Shown piece by piece: positions 44,745 to 53,832 of a stretch of DNA of 64,000 bases. The stretch is taken from NCBI GenBank assembly GCA_026874595.1, contig JAPPUL010000095.1:1424001-1488000 (forward strand), given 5' to 3'. This DNA comes from Sipunculus nudus (lineage: Eukaryota > Annelida > Sipuncula > Golfingiida > Sipunculidae). A program made the translations under genes and the position numbers. Every line of letters starts with the position of its first letter. The stretch's first letter is position 1. A model generated the notes under the pieces. The model was not told the DNA's origin and did no database searches. It saw only the letters and a list, made by a program, of their open reading frames with translations.

Positions 44745-46313
44745 CTATTTAGAGTTATTTAAATTAAAAGGGATTAAGATAACAATTTCAGTGCCTATAT
44801 TAACTTCGCTATTTATAGTAATATTCCCTTTGTGTTCATCTATAATCTTTTTAACAATTGCCATCCCAAGCCCAATACCTTTGCTTTTGTTATGACTTAC
44901 GAAGGGTCTGAATATAGTCTTTTGGATATTTTTAGGCATACCAATACCATTATCTTTAAATATTATTTTTAGATAATTATCTTCTTTTGATATTGACAAA
45001 CTTATCTTTCCATTATCTTTTATTATAGCGTCAGTTGCATTATAACTTATATTATAAAAAAGTCTCTTTATTTTATCTTTGTCTATATTTATATTTCCTT
45101 TGTATAAAAGAGATATTTCAAAATCTATCCCTTTATCTTGCACAAGCTCTTCTATATGGTATTTTATATCTTCTACAAGTTTTTTCATATTGCATTCTTC
45201 TATGTTTATTTTATACTCTCCTTGTACAAATTCTAAAACCTCATCTGCCATGGATACTAGTCTGTCAATCTCGCTTGAGACTATATTATAATAATGTCTA
45301 CCCTTATCCTTTATTTCACTATCTTTATTTAAGAGCGTTTTTTCTATAAGTTGAACATATGATTTTATTATAGTGAGCGGGTTTTTAATATCGTGAATTA
45401 TAGAACTTGCCATTCTGCCAACTAAGGTTGTTGCCTCTTCTTGTTTTTTTTCAATTTCTAATAAGGTCTTTTCTGTTATATCATCAAATAAGAATATATA
45501 TCCATACGATTCACTATTTTCCTCCTGTAGGCTTGAGCCCTTAATATTAAAATACATTGTGATACCTTTAAAGGAGACTTCAAGCTTATCAAGCTTTGCA
45601 ATGCCATGAACTTTTAGGTTTTCGAAAAACTCATTTGGTATTTTGAAGAAGCTTAGAGCCTCAGGTAGTATTTTATTATTTATATTTATTCCTATAGTCT
45701 TGAAAAGAAGTTTTGCTGTACGGTTTATTAAGTTTACTTTAAATTCATTATCTGTTGCCACAAGGCCTGAGGATATGTTTCTAATTATGTTTTCGTTATA
45801 GCGCATTATGACTTTATGCCATTGGTAAAGTTGCGCTTGCTCTATGGATATAGCACATACATTCGAAAATGTCTCAATTAACTCTTCATCTTTACCTGTA
45901 AATGTTCCCTCTTTTTTGTTAAGGATTTCTATTACCCCTATTAATTCATTTTCATGGTTTAGAATGGGGCTTACTAGTAAAGTTTTTGTTTTATAGCCTG
46001 TTGATTTGTCTATACTTGGATTAAAATATGGTGTGTCGTAGGCATCTTTTATGTTTAGAAGCTTTTTGGTCTTGGCTACATGTCCTGCTATTCCTTGTCC
46101 TATCTTAAGACGTATTTCATCTATTTCAAGCTTTTGCGCTATTTTGGACCATAATTCGTCTTTTAGTAAATCATAAACATATAGTGTACAACGATCTGCT
46201 GCAAGCAATTTGGTCGCTTCAACACTTATTTCATCTAATATCTCATCTAAACTCTTACTACGGTGTTCTAAAAGCTCTTTTGATAATGCGTTTAGTATTG
46301 TCTTGTCTTTCAT
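44745..46313 (-). CDS. GAF-PAS sensor histidine kinase
   Basis: A 522-residue soluble kinase. GAF domain about 20-165 (DRCTLYVYD, then GQGIAGHVA and GVIEILNKK). PAS domain about 168-285. HisKA holds H307 in SIIHDIKNPL. HATPase has NISYNATDAI, FKDNGIGM and GIGLGMAIVKK. No membrane segment, so it senses a cytoplasmic signal. Its ATG overlaps the stop of the upstream CrtC-like gene by 4 bp, which suggests coupled translation. No response regulator is next to it. Confidence 0.93.
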   Translation of the reverse strand: MKDKTILNALSKELLEHRSKSLDEILDEISVEATKLLAADRCTLYVYDLLKDELWSKIAQKLEIDEIRLKIGQGIAGHVAKTKKLLNIKDAYDTPYFNPSIDKSTGYKTKTLLVSPILNHENELIGVIEILNKKEGTFTGKDEELIETFSNVCAISIEQAQLYQWHKVIMRYNENIIRNISSGLVATDNEFKVNLINRTAKLLFKTIGININNKILPEALSFFKIPNEFFENLKVHGIAKLDKLEVSFKGITMYFNIKGSSLQEENSESYGYIFLFDDITEKTLLEIEKKQEEATTLVGRMASSIIHDIKNPLTIIKSYVQLIEKTLLNKDSEIKDKGRHYYNIVSSEIDRLVSMADEVLEFVQGEYKINIEECNMKKLVEDIKYHIEELVQDKGIDFEISLLYKGNINIDKDKIKRLFYNISYNATDAIIKDNGKISLSISKEDNYLKIIFKDNGIGMPKNIQKTIFRPFVSHNKSKGIGLGMAIVKKIIDEHKGNITINSEVNIGTEIVILIPFNLNNSK

Positions 46314-47518
46314 CGTGTTTTTAATAATTTACTTTCTTTTATTCCTTTTCTTGCTTTTCTTGCTTTTCTTGCTTTTCTTGCATAGCCAACTAACTCAACG
46401 TATCCAAGCCCATCTACAGCCTCTCCGTCTATTAAACCTTTTACATCTACCGCTCCCTCCCAATATATTACTCCTTGCCCACTTTGTGGCACGAACTCTT
46501 GGGACTCAAAAGAAGCTTCTATATCTAAATTTATTTCTATCTCGCCTTTTTTAATCTCTAAATTCCATGCAACAGGATATCTAGCTCCTGTCTTTTTGCT
46601 TTCCCAATACCTTAATTCCTTTATTTTTGTATCGCTTAATGAAAGGTGTGTCTTCTTCTGCTCTTTATCGCTTAATGTCCCTTGTGAAACAGCTTGTACT
46701 ACGTTATTCGCATCTTTTATTTTATAAAACATTATATCTGTTCCATTAGAAAGTTGTATGCTAAACCAATCCCACCTTGCAACAAAATATTTCCTATTAT
46801 TCATCCATTCATGATCAAACCAACTAATCCCATCTTTTAGTTTATGTCTTTTCCCGTCTATAGATAGATAGCCTTTTGTACTAAGTCGGGGAATAGAATA
46901 GTAATAGGAATAGTTATCAGCCTCCTCGCCCTTAAAACTTAAACCATTTCCATGTATTACAGGTTTCTTTTTGGCTTCTAAGATTAATTCTAGCTTGTAG
47001 CTCTTTCCTCCTTCATCCATCTTTGCTTTTAGTATATGCTTTCCAACTTCGTTTAATTTTACGCTCCATAAGCCGTTCCATATCTCATATCTATCCTCGC
47101 TTGCTCCCGATACCCCTCCTATTGGCCTTGTTAGCTTTTCTTTATAATAATACTTCTTTTTTGTTTTATCTGATATTGCAAAATGAGACATGTATATTGG
47201 CTTTGCTTTGAATGTTTTATAAAGCTTTCTCTTAAAAGCACTAGCTTTTCCAAGCTCTATCTTGAAAAATGTTAGCTCATACCCATAGTCCTTTTCTAAA
47301 CTCTCAACTCTAAAATGTCCTGTATAGTACCACCACTCTATCTCATAGCCTTTATGCGCAAAGTGATCTTTTGGGAATTTGTAACTTGCTCTTTTTTTAA
47401 CTTCTTTATTCTGCCACCTTCTCCCTTCTTTGTCAAACTCTTTGCTATAAACAGCTTGTATAGCATAAGTTACAATGAATATACTTAGCAATATATTATT
47501 TATAATCTTTTTGTCCAT
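46310..47518 (-). CDS. CrtC/AttH-like lipocalin-fold exported protein
   Basis: A 402-residue protein with a signal (ILLSIFIVTYAIQAVYS). FPKDHFAHKGYEIEWWYYTGHF is the opening motif of the carotenoid 1,2-hydratase/AttH family, and WFDHEWMN and FVARWDWFSIQLSNG follow. Most bacterial members are not carotenoid enzymes and are often next to ABC transporter permeases; none is here. The end carries four in-frame ARK triplets encoded by a 9-bp repeat at about 46345-46380. Its role is unknown. Confidence 0.78.
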   Translation of the reverse strand: MDKKIINNILLSIFIVTYAIQAVYSKEFDKEGRRWQNKEVKKRASYKFPKDHFAHKGYEIEWWYYTGHFRVESLEKDYGYELTFFKIELGKASAFKRKLYKTFKAKPIYMSHFAISDKTKKKYYYKEKLTRPIGGVSGASEDRYEIWNGLWSVKLNEVGKHILKAKMDEGGKSYKLELILEAKKKPVIHGNGLSFKGEEADNYSYYYSIPRLSTKGYLSIDGKRHKLKDGISWFDHEWMNNRKYFVARWDWFSIQLSNGTDIMFYKIKDANNVVQAVSQGTLSDKEQKKTHLSLSDTKIKELRYWESKKTGARYPVAWNLEIKKGEIEINLDIEASFESQEFVPQSGQGVIYWEGAVDVKGLIDGEAVDGLGYVELVGYARKARKARKARKGIKESKLLKTR

Positions 47519-47605
47519 TTTAGCAGATACTCTATTTTAAGTATAAGTTTTTCGTATAAGTTTTTTGATAAAATAAAATAGTCTTTAGAAGAAAATAGAG
47601 TTTTT

Positions 47606-48250
47606 CTAGATATTTAAACCACTCTCCTGCCAATCCTTTATGAATATTTCAATTCCCTTATCTGTTAGAGGGTGTTTTATAAGTTGTTTTAATATGTTAT
47701 ATGGAATTGTTGCTACATGGCTTTTGGCTTTTGCCACTTCTGATACGTGTTTTGGCTTTCTTATACTTGCTGATATTATTTTTGTCTTGAATTCATAGTG
47801 CTCATATATTTTAACTATATCCTCAATTAACTTTATTCCGTTTTCACCAATATCCTCAAGGCGTCCTATAAATGGACTTACATAAGTTGCAAAAGCCTTT
47901 GCGGCAAGTAGAGCTTGATTTGCCGAAAAGCACAATGTTACATTCGTTTTTATCCCTTCTTTATACAATGCTTTTGAGGCTTTAAGTCCATCTTGAGTCA
48001 TTGGCAGCTTTATTACTATATTTTCACTTATTTTAGCAAGTTCAAAAGCCTCCTTTAGCATACTCATAAGCTCTGTACTAATTACTTCCGCACTTATTGG
48101 GCCATCTATAATCTGTGATATTAGTTTTAGGGACTCTTTGAATGAAATCTTTTCTTTTGAGACTAGTGACGGATTTGTTGTAACGCCATCTATAAAATCT
48201 TTCATCTGTTCTATCTCTTTTAGGTTTGCTGTGTCTATAAATAATTGCAT
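47606..48250 (-). CDS. Transaldolase-like / fructose-6-phosphate aldolase family protein
   Basis: A 214-residue protein of the short TalC/FSA type. Seen: [31 protein letters not shown], and the Schiff-base lysine in [26 protein letters not shown] and [12 protein letters not shown] follow. It transfers or forms dihydroxyacetone units in pentose phosphate metabolism. Small size excludes the long TalA/B type. AGAGGT lies before the ATG. Stands alone between convergent or divergent neighbours. Confidence 0.92.
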   Translation of the reverse strand: MQLFIDTANLKEIEQMKDFIDGVTTNPSLVSKEKISFKESLKLISQIIDGPISAEVISTELMSMLKEAFELAKISENIVIKLPMTQDGLKASKALYKEGIKTNVTLCFSANQALLAAKAFATYVSPFIGRLEDIGENGIKLIEDIVKIYEHYEFKTKIISASIRKPKHVSEVAKAKSHVATIPYNILKQLIKHPLTDKGIEIFIKDWQESGLNI

Positions 48251-48326
48251 GTTTTTTTATACCTCTTTATTATATAACTTGATTTTAGTTTATGACGTTT
48301 TAGTTTAATGTATTAATTCTTGTTTC

Positions 48327-48358
48327 TTTATAAGTCTATGACTTTATAAGTCTATGAC
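48327..48358. repeat. 16-bp direct repeat upstream of pstS
   Basis: Two adjacent copies of TTTATAAGTCTATGAC in the 291-bp divergent spacer between the transaldolase gene and pstS. A Pho box could be near but none was recognised. Confidence 0.85.
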
Positions 48359-48541
48359 TTTGTTTTAAGTTAGCATTTTTATTCTTTTTGGGGTAGCTTT
48401 TATTTTTGGATAGGGTTTAAATAGATGTCTTTAACAGGGAAAGGTATATTTTGTATATTTTTTACGGTTTACTTTTAAGATGACTTTATTATTAATGATG
48501 GCATCTAGACTTAGTACTTATTTTTTTGGAGGATTTAACTT

Positions 48542-49456
48542 ATGTTCCTAAAAAAAATTGGTTACACAAAAGTGATTGTATTAGCTATTTTTACATCACT
48601 TAGTGTAATGTTGTCGGCTTGTGGTAGTGGCCCTCAGAGTAAGAAAAAAGATGCTAAAAAGCAATCTGCAAGTCTTTCGAAACAAAAGGCAAGTGTTACG
48701 GTTAAGGGCTCTGATACTATGGTCCTTATGGGACAAAAGTGGGCTGTTGAATATTCTAAAGTGAACAAAGATGTTACTGTTCAGGTAACTGGTGGTGGTA
48801 GTGGGGTTGGGATTGCAGCTTTGCTTAATGGGACTACAGATATAGCAAATGCAAGTCGAGCTATTAAGGAAAAGGAAGTAAAGAAACTAAATGCTAAGGG
48901 ATATGATCTTGTTGAGTTTAAAAGTGCAATGGATGGACTTTCAGTCTATTTGCATAAGGACAATAAGATAGATAGTTTATCTTTTCCTCAGTTATCTTTA
49001 ATATTTCTAGGACAGGTTTCAAATTGGAATAAAGTTGGAGGGACTAATCGCCCTATAGTAGCTTATGGTAGAGAAAACAGTTCAGGGACCTACTCATATT
49101 TTAAGAAGAATGTTTTGAAAGGGAAAGATTTTGGAGATAGTATACAAAGTCTGCCTGGCACCTCAGCTATAGTAAATGCAGTTTCAAAAGATGTTAATGG
49201 CATTGGGTATGGGGGAAAAGCTTATTCTAAGGCGATAAAGCTAGCGAAGCTAAGCCGAGAGACAGGAGAGCCTGCTTACTATCCAAATGACGAGAGTGTT
49301 AAATCGGGAGACTATCCTTTGAGTAGATATCTATTTATATATACAACTAAGCAGGCGATGGAAAAGCAGCCGGCAATTAAGGAGTATATAGATTGGATAC
49401 TAAGCTCTGATGGGCAAAAGATAGTTAAGGACGTGGGGTATTATCCTGTAAAGTAA
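48542..49456 (+). CDS. pstS: Phosphate ABC transporter substrate-binding lipoprotein
   Basis: A 304-residue PstS. The signal ends in a lipobox (VMLSACGSG). The mature part has VKGSDTMVLMGQKWA, GGGSGVGIAALLNGTTDIANASR and GRENSSGTYSYF, the loops that hold phosphate. GGAGG precedes the ATG. First gene of a full pst locus on the plus strand. Confidence 0.96.
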   Translation: MFLKKIGYTKVIVLAIFTSLSVMLSACGSGPQSKKKDAKKQSASLSKQKASVTVKGSDTMVLMGQKWAVEYSKVNKDVTVQVTGGGSGVGIAALLNGTTDIANASRAIKEKEVKKLNAKGYDLVEFKSAMDGLSVYLHKDNKIDSLSFPQLSLIFLGQVSNWNKVGGTNRPIVAYGRENSSGTYSYFKKNVLKGKDFGDSIQSLPGTSAIVNAVSKDVNGIGYGGKAYSKAIKLAKLSRETGEPAYYPNDESVKSGDYPLSRYLFIYTTKQAMEKQPAIKEYIDWILSSDGQKIVKDVGYYPVK

Positions 49457-49524
49457 GTCTTTAGTTTTTGTGAGTATGGCTTTTTAGTTGTATTCGCAAA
49501 AACTTATTAATCTGGAGTTTACCA

Positions 49525-50541
49525 ATGGGGCAGGGCGGTAATAAAAATCTGGTATCTAAGCTTAAAACACTCTTTGGTTCAAAAAGAAGCAATCTAGCGG
49601 ATACATTATTTAAGGTTTTCACTTTTGTGGTAGCCTCATTTTCGATAATAACGATATTCTTAATCTTCATATTTATAGCAAAGGAAGCACTTCCAGTTTT
49701 TACAGATTCTGAAGTATTTAAGGAAGCAAGTCTTTCAAAGCTTTTCTTACCGCAAGTATTTGAGGGATATGATGATGCCAGATACATATGGCAGCCTAAT
49801 TCAGATTATCCTAAGTTTAGTATATTGTCGTTGCTGATTTCAAGTATCAAGGTAACGCTAATAGCAATGTTATTTGGAGCGCCTATAGCGGTTTTGGCAG
49901 CAATATACACTTCACAATTTGCGGCTAGGAAAGTAAATGAAATAATAAAGCCGATGATAGAACTACTTGCGGGGATACCGTCGGTAGTACTTGGTTTTTT
50001 TGCATTGATGGTAATGGCAACGTGGATGCAAGATCTTTTTGGATTAACGTTTCGTTTAAATGGGTTTACGGCAGGCATAGCTCTTAGTTTTGCAGTTATA
50101 CCTATAATATATACAATATCGGAAGACGCACTAAATAGCGTACCGAAGTCGTATAAGGAGGCGTCGCTTGCGCTTGGGGCTAATTATAATCAAACTAGTT
50201 ATAAAATAGTTTTGCCTGCTGCCTTGCCGGGAATATTTGCAGCGGTAGTACTTGGGTTTGGCCGTGCGATAGGCGAGACAATGATAGTATTGATGGTAAG
50301 CGGTAATGCGCCTATACTGACTTGGGACATAGGGGCATCACTTAGGACGATATCAGCATCGATTGCGGCAGAGATGGGAGAGGTGGTTTTTGGCGACACT
50401 CATTATACAGTACTATTCTTTTTAGGTTTTTTACTATTCTCGTTGACGTTTATTATAAACTATATAGGTGCAATAATAGTAAATGGTTTTGAAAAGAGAT
50501 TAAGAGGCGAAGCGCAAGTTAAAAGAAAAAGGCGTAGGTAA
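49525..50541 (+). CDS. pstC: Phosphate ABC transporter permease PstC
   Basis: A 338-residue membrane protein with six or more helices. SSIKVTLIAMLFGAPIAVLAAIY opens the permease domain, and the EAA loop PKSYKEASLALGANYNQTSYKIVLPAALPGIFA contacts PstB. A 70-residue N-terminal extension before the first core helix includes a strongly hydrophobic segment. 68 bp after pstS and 20 bp before pstA. Confidence 0.95.
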   Translation: MGQGGNKNLVSKLKTLFGSKRSNLADTLFKVFTFVVASFSIITIFLIFIFIAKEALPVFTDSEVFKEASLSKLFLPQVFEGYDDARYIWQPNSDYPKFSILSLLISSIKVTLIAMLFGAPIAVLAAIYTSQFAARKVNEIIKPMIELLAGIPSVVLGFFALMVMATWMQDLFGLTFRLNGFTAGIALSFAVIPIIYTISEDALNSVPKSYKEASLALGANYNQTSYKIVLPAALPGIFAAVVLGFGRAIGETMIVLMVSGNAPILTWDIGASLRTISASIAAEMGEVVFGDTHYTVLFFLGFLLFSLTFIINYIGAIIVNGFEKRLRGEAQVKRKRRR

Positions 50542-50561
50542 ATAAGGTAAAAAGAGAAAAG

Positions 50562-52118
50562 ATGCTCTATAGTAGTTTTAGAAGATATAAAGACACGATG
50601 CTAAGAGTGCTTAAAAAGCATACGAGTATATTTGTGTTGTTAAGTTTTTTTGCGATGGCGGTGGTGATACTTGTATTAGCTATAATAGTTGGCGACATAG
50701 CGTATAAGGGGACACAAATATTCTACGGGGGAGTGCCAGAAAGTATAGGTGCCTATGATTTTGAGCGTATAAAAAAAGAGATAAGACATCCGAAGCTACT
50801 ATATAAGAAAGATTTTGAGGATGAGATATTAAGCTTACTCGATGAAGGAGAGAAGGCTAAGCTACTAAAGCTATATAAGAAAGATAGAGAAGAATATTTT
50901 GGAGGCTTGTATTATAAGGATACATACGTTCTACCTGAAACGCTTGATGATAAATCTTATATAGAACTTGGAAAGCTGCTTGGGGGCATCGGATATAATG
51001 AAGAAATACTTAAAGTATTGCAGAGTGTTTATGTTTATGTAGAGGAGAGTGATGAATATATATATCGTGATGAACTGCTTGACTATTTATCAGATTATGG
51101 AGTATTTAGGGGAGGAAAGTATGAACTTTATGATAAATCGCAAAAAGAATTATTATCTAAATATGAGTTATTGGGTTGTGATATATTATTATCTGAAGGA
51201 GAGTATCTAAAGAGGTTATTTAGATATATAAGAGCTTATAAAGGTCTTAGAGAGTCAGAGAGGGGCTATGTTAGAGAAGAGGAGCTTGAGAGATTAAAGC
51301 AAGGTTTTGGTAAGATAGAATTTCAGTATACGCCGCTTTTAAAGTTTGTAGGAACGAGTCCTGGGGGTGGTCTTAGTAAGGGGGGGATATTTTCAGCGAT
51401 ATTTGGGACAGTAGCGTTAGTAATTTTGATGAGTTTAGCAGTTATCCCGATAGGGGTAATAACGGCTTTATATTTAAATGAGTATGCAAAAGAGAATATA
51501 TTTACGAGGATGGTTCGTCTTGCGATACACAATTTAGCGGGAGTACCTGCAATAGTATTTGGCTTATTTGGTCTTGGCTTTTTCATACAGTTTGTAGGAG
51601 TAGGAATAGATAAGATATTCTATGGGGGTGAGCTAGTATATGGTCAGCCGGCGATAATCTGGGCAGCTTTGGTACTGGCGTTATTAACTTTACCGGTAGT
51701 TATAGTATCGACAGAAGAGGCATTAAGGAGTATTCCGGAAGACATAAGGAGTGGTAGTTATGCACTTGGAGCAACGAAGTTTCAAACGATAATAAAGTTA
51801 GTGATACCAAATGCACTTGCGGGGATTTTAACAGGAGCAGTATTATCAGTAAGTCGAGGGGTAGGAGAGGTTGCGCCGATACTGTTTACCGGAGCGGCAT
51901 ATTATCTTGCAGAACTGCCAACAGAGCTTAACAATCAGTTTATGGAACTTGGGTATCATATATATATACTAGCGACGCAGTCACCTGATGTGGAAGCGGC
52001 AAAGCCGGTATTGTATGCGACGGTATTTGTGTTATTGGTTTTAACGTTTTTATTAAACTTGCTTGCGATAGTGGTACGTCGTCGGATAAGAACGAAGTTT
52101 AGCAAGTATAAATTTTAG
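50562..52118 (+). CDS. pstA: Phosphate ABC transporter permease PstA (long form)
   Basis: A 518-residue permease, long for the family because a charged region of about 210 residues (about 55-265) sits between the first helix and the core. That region is rich in Tyr/Lys/Glu and probably faces the periplasm. The core has GTVALVILMSLAVIPIGVITALYL and the EAA loop PEDIRSGSYALGATKFQTIIKLVIP. A G7 run lies at about 51380-51386. Pairs with PstC. Confidence 0.93.
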   Translation: MLYSSFRRYKDTMLRVLKKHTSIFVLLSFFAMAVVILVLAIIVGDIAYKGTQIFYGGVPESIGAYDFERIKKEIRHPKLLYKKDFEDEILSLLDEGEKAKLLKLYKKDREEYFGGLYYKDTYVLPETLDDKSYIELGKLLGGIGYNEEILKVLQSVYVYVEESDEYIYRDELLDYLSDYGVFRGGKYELYDKSQKELLSKYELLGCDILLSEGEYLKRLFRYIRAYKGLRESERGYVREEELERLKQGFGKIEFQYTPLLKFVGTSPGGGLSKGGIFSAIFGTVALVILMSLAVIPIGVITALYLNEYAKENIFTRMVRLAIHNLAGVPAIVFGLFGLGFFIQFVGVGIDKIFYGGELVYGQPAIIWAALVLALLTLPVVIVSTEEALRSIPEDIRSGSYALGATKFQTIIKLVIPNALAGILTGAVLSVSRGVGEVAPILFTGAAYYLAELPTELNNQFMELGYHIYILATQSPDVEAAKPVLYATVFVLLVLTFLLNLLAIVVRRRIRTKFSKYKF

Positions 52119-52154
52119 AATAGTTTTATTTATATAATAAGTCATGAGGTATTT

Positions 52155-52931
52155 ATGAATAATGGAAATGGAGAGCTTAAAGAGAAGATAAGAGTAGAGG
52201 GTTTGGATTTTTATTATAATGAAGTGGAGAAGGCGCTAAAAGACATAAGCATGACAATGTATAAAAACAGGGTAACAGCGTTAATAGGGCCGTCGGGCTG
52301 TGGGAAGACGACATTTTTAAAGAATTTAAATCGGATGAACGAGTTAATAGAGGGGACACGTCTTGTAGGGAAAGTCTATATAGATGGTGTAGATATATTT
52401 AAAGATATGGATGTGGTACAGCTTAGGAAGCAAGTGGGGATGGTATTCCAGCGTTCGAATCCGTTTCCCAAGACAATATTTGAGAACATAGCATATGGGC
52501 CGAAGATATTTGGGCAGCGAAACAAGAGTAAATTAAAGGTTTTGGTAGAAGATGTTTTGGAGAGGGTGGGGTTATGGGATGAGGTAAAAGACAGGCTTCA
52601 CACCTCAGCCTTTGGGTTATCAGGAGGGCAACAACAAAGGTTATGCATAGCGCGGGCGTTGGCAGTAGAACCTGATGTACTTTTGATGGACGAGCCGGCG
52701 AGTGCACTTGATCCGATAGCCACAACAAAGATAGAGGAGTTAATATTTGAATTAAAGAAGCACTATACAATAGTAATAGTAACCCACAACATGCAAGAGG
52801 CGGCGCGAGTATCAGATTACACAGCCTTTTTCTATTTGGGAGAATTGATAGAATATGATACAACAGAGAAAATATTCACAAATCCGCAAAAGAAGAAAAC
52901 GGAAGAGTACGTAACGGGTCGTTTTGGATAA
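52155..52931 (+). CDS. pstB: Phosphate ABC transporter ATP-binding protein
   Basis: A 258-residue ABC ATPase. Walker [10 protein letters not shown], signature [15 protein letters not shown], Walker [14 protein letters not shown], and H-loop [19 protein letters not shown] is PstB-specific. It drives high-affinity phosphate uptake with PstSCA. Confidence 0.97.
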   Translation: MNNGNGELKEKIRVEGLDFYYNEVEKALKDISMTMYKNRVTALIGPSGCGKTTFLKNLNRMNELIEGTRLVGKVYIDGVDIFKDMDVVQLRKQVGMVFQRSNPFPKTIFENIAYGPKIFGQRNKSKLKVLVEDVLERVGLWDEVKDRLHTSAFGLSGGQQQRLCIARALAVEPDVLLMDEPASALDPIATTKIEELIFELKKHYTIVIVTHNMQEAARVSDYTAFFYLGELIEYDTTEKIFTNPQKKKTEEYVTGRFG

Positions 52932-53035
52932 GAGATGTTAAATTAGGAAAGAGCTAACTTGTTGTAAAGAATTGTTTTAGTATTTATTAGTAATGGTTTT
53001 GGCGGTAAAAAAAAGAAAAAGAGGGAGGTGAAAGG

Positions 53036-53749
53036 GTGAAGATACGATTAGATAGAGAGATAGAGAAATTGAAGAAAGAGCTTGCGGAGATGGGTAATGC
53101 GGTAGAGGAGGCGATAATAAATGCATTAAAGGCACTTAAGCAATTAGATGATGGGCTTGCGCAGAAGGTATGTAAGAATGACTCATATATAAACAATTTA
53201 GAAGTAATAATAGATAAGATATGCCTAAAGATATTTGCGTTGAAGCAGCCGATAGCAATAGATTTACGAGTAGTGGCATCGACATTGAAAGTAAACAGTG
53301 ATTTGGAGCGGATGGGGGATTACGCAGTAAAGATAGCCCAAGAGGCAATATTTTTGGTAGAGAAGGAAGAGGAGATAGTGTTGAAAGAGCAGGCGTTGTT
53401 AATGAAAGAAGAGCTTTATGTGATGGGAGATAAGGCAGTAGGGATGCTTAGAAAGTCTTTAGAATCGTTCATGCAAGAGGACGTAAAGCGAGCGCGTGAA
53501 ACGATAGAGGAGGACAATGAGCTTGATAATCTATATGAGAAGTTTCTGGTACAAGTGCTTAAGATATGCGAGGAAGCGAGTTTACTAGAGATAGGCTTAT
53601 CCTATAGCAACATATCAAAAAGTCTTGAACGGATAGGCGACCATGCAAAAAACATATGCGAGGACGCGATATATTTGGTAGAAGGGAAGATAGTAAAACA
53701 CAAAGGGGACCAATTAGAGAAGAAAGATAAATTAAAGTATAAAGATTGA
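53036..53749 (+). CDS. phoU: Phosphate signalling protein PhoU
   Basis: A 237-residue all-helical protein with two PhoU repeats. ERMGDYAVKIAQEA and the matching ERIGDHAKNICEDA are the metal-binding motifs. Start is GTG, supported by GGGAGGTGAAAGG just upstream. In the usual system it links transporter state to the PhoR sensor, whose relative follows. Confidence 0.95.
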   Translation: MKIRLDREIEKLKKELAEMGNAVEEAIINALKALKQLDDGLAQKVCKNDSYINNLEVIIDKICLKIFALKQPIAIDLRVVASTLKVNSDLERMGDYAVKIAQEAIFLVEKEEEIVLKEQALLMKEELYVMGDKAVGMLRKSLESFMQEDVKRARETIEEDNELDNLYEKFLVQVLKICEEASLLEIGLSYSNISKSLERIGDHAKNICEDAIYLVEGKIVKHKGDQLEKKDKLKYKD

Positions 53750-53755
53750 TTTAAA

Positions 53756-53797
53756 GGGTCAGATGGAGGGGGTCAGATGGAGGGGGTCAGATGGAAG
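53756..53797. repeat. 14-bp tandem repeat between phoU and the sensor gene
   Basis: Three copies of GGGTCAGATGGAGG, the last with one change, between phoU and the PhoR-like gene. Confidence 0.9.
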
Positions 53798-53832
53798 TAA
53801 GGGAGTAAAAATAAGGAAAGGAAAAGCTTTAG

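Noticed and set aside
52446-52462. TTCGAATCC, recalling a tRNA T-loop
   Set aside because: It encodes the PstB FQRSNPFP motif and no cloverleaf surrounds it.
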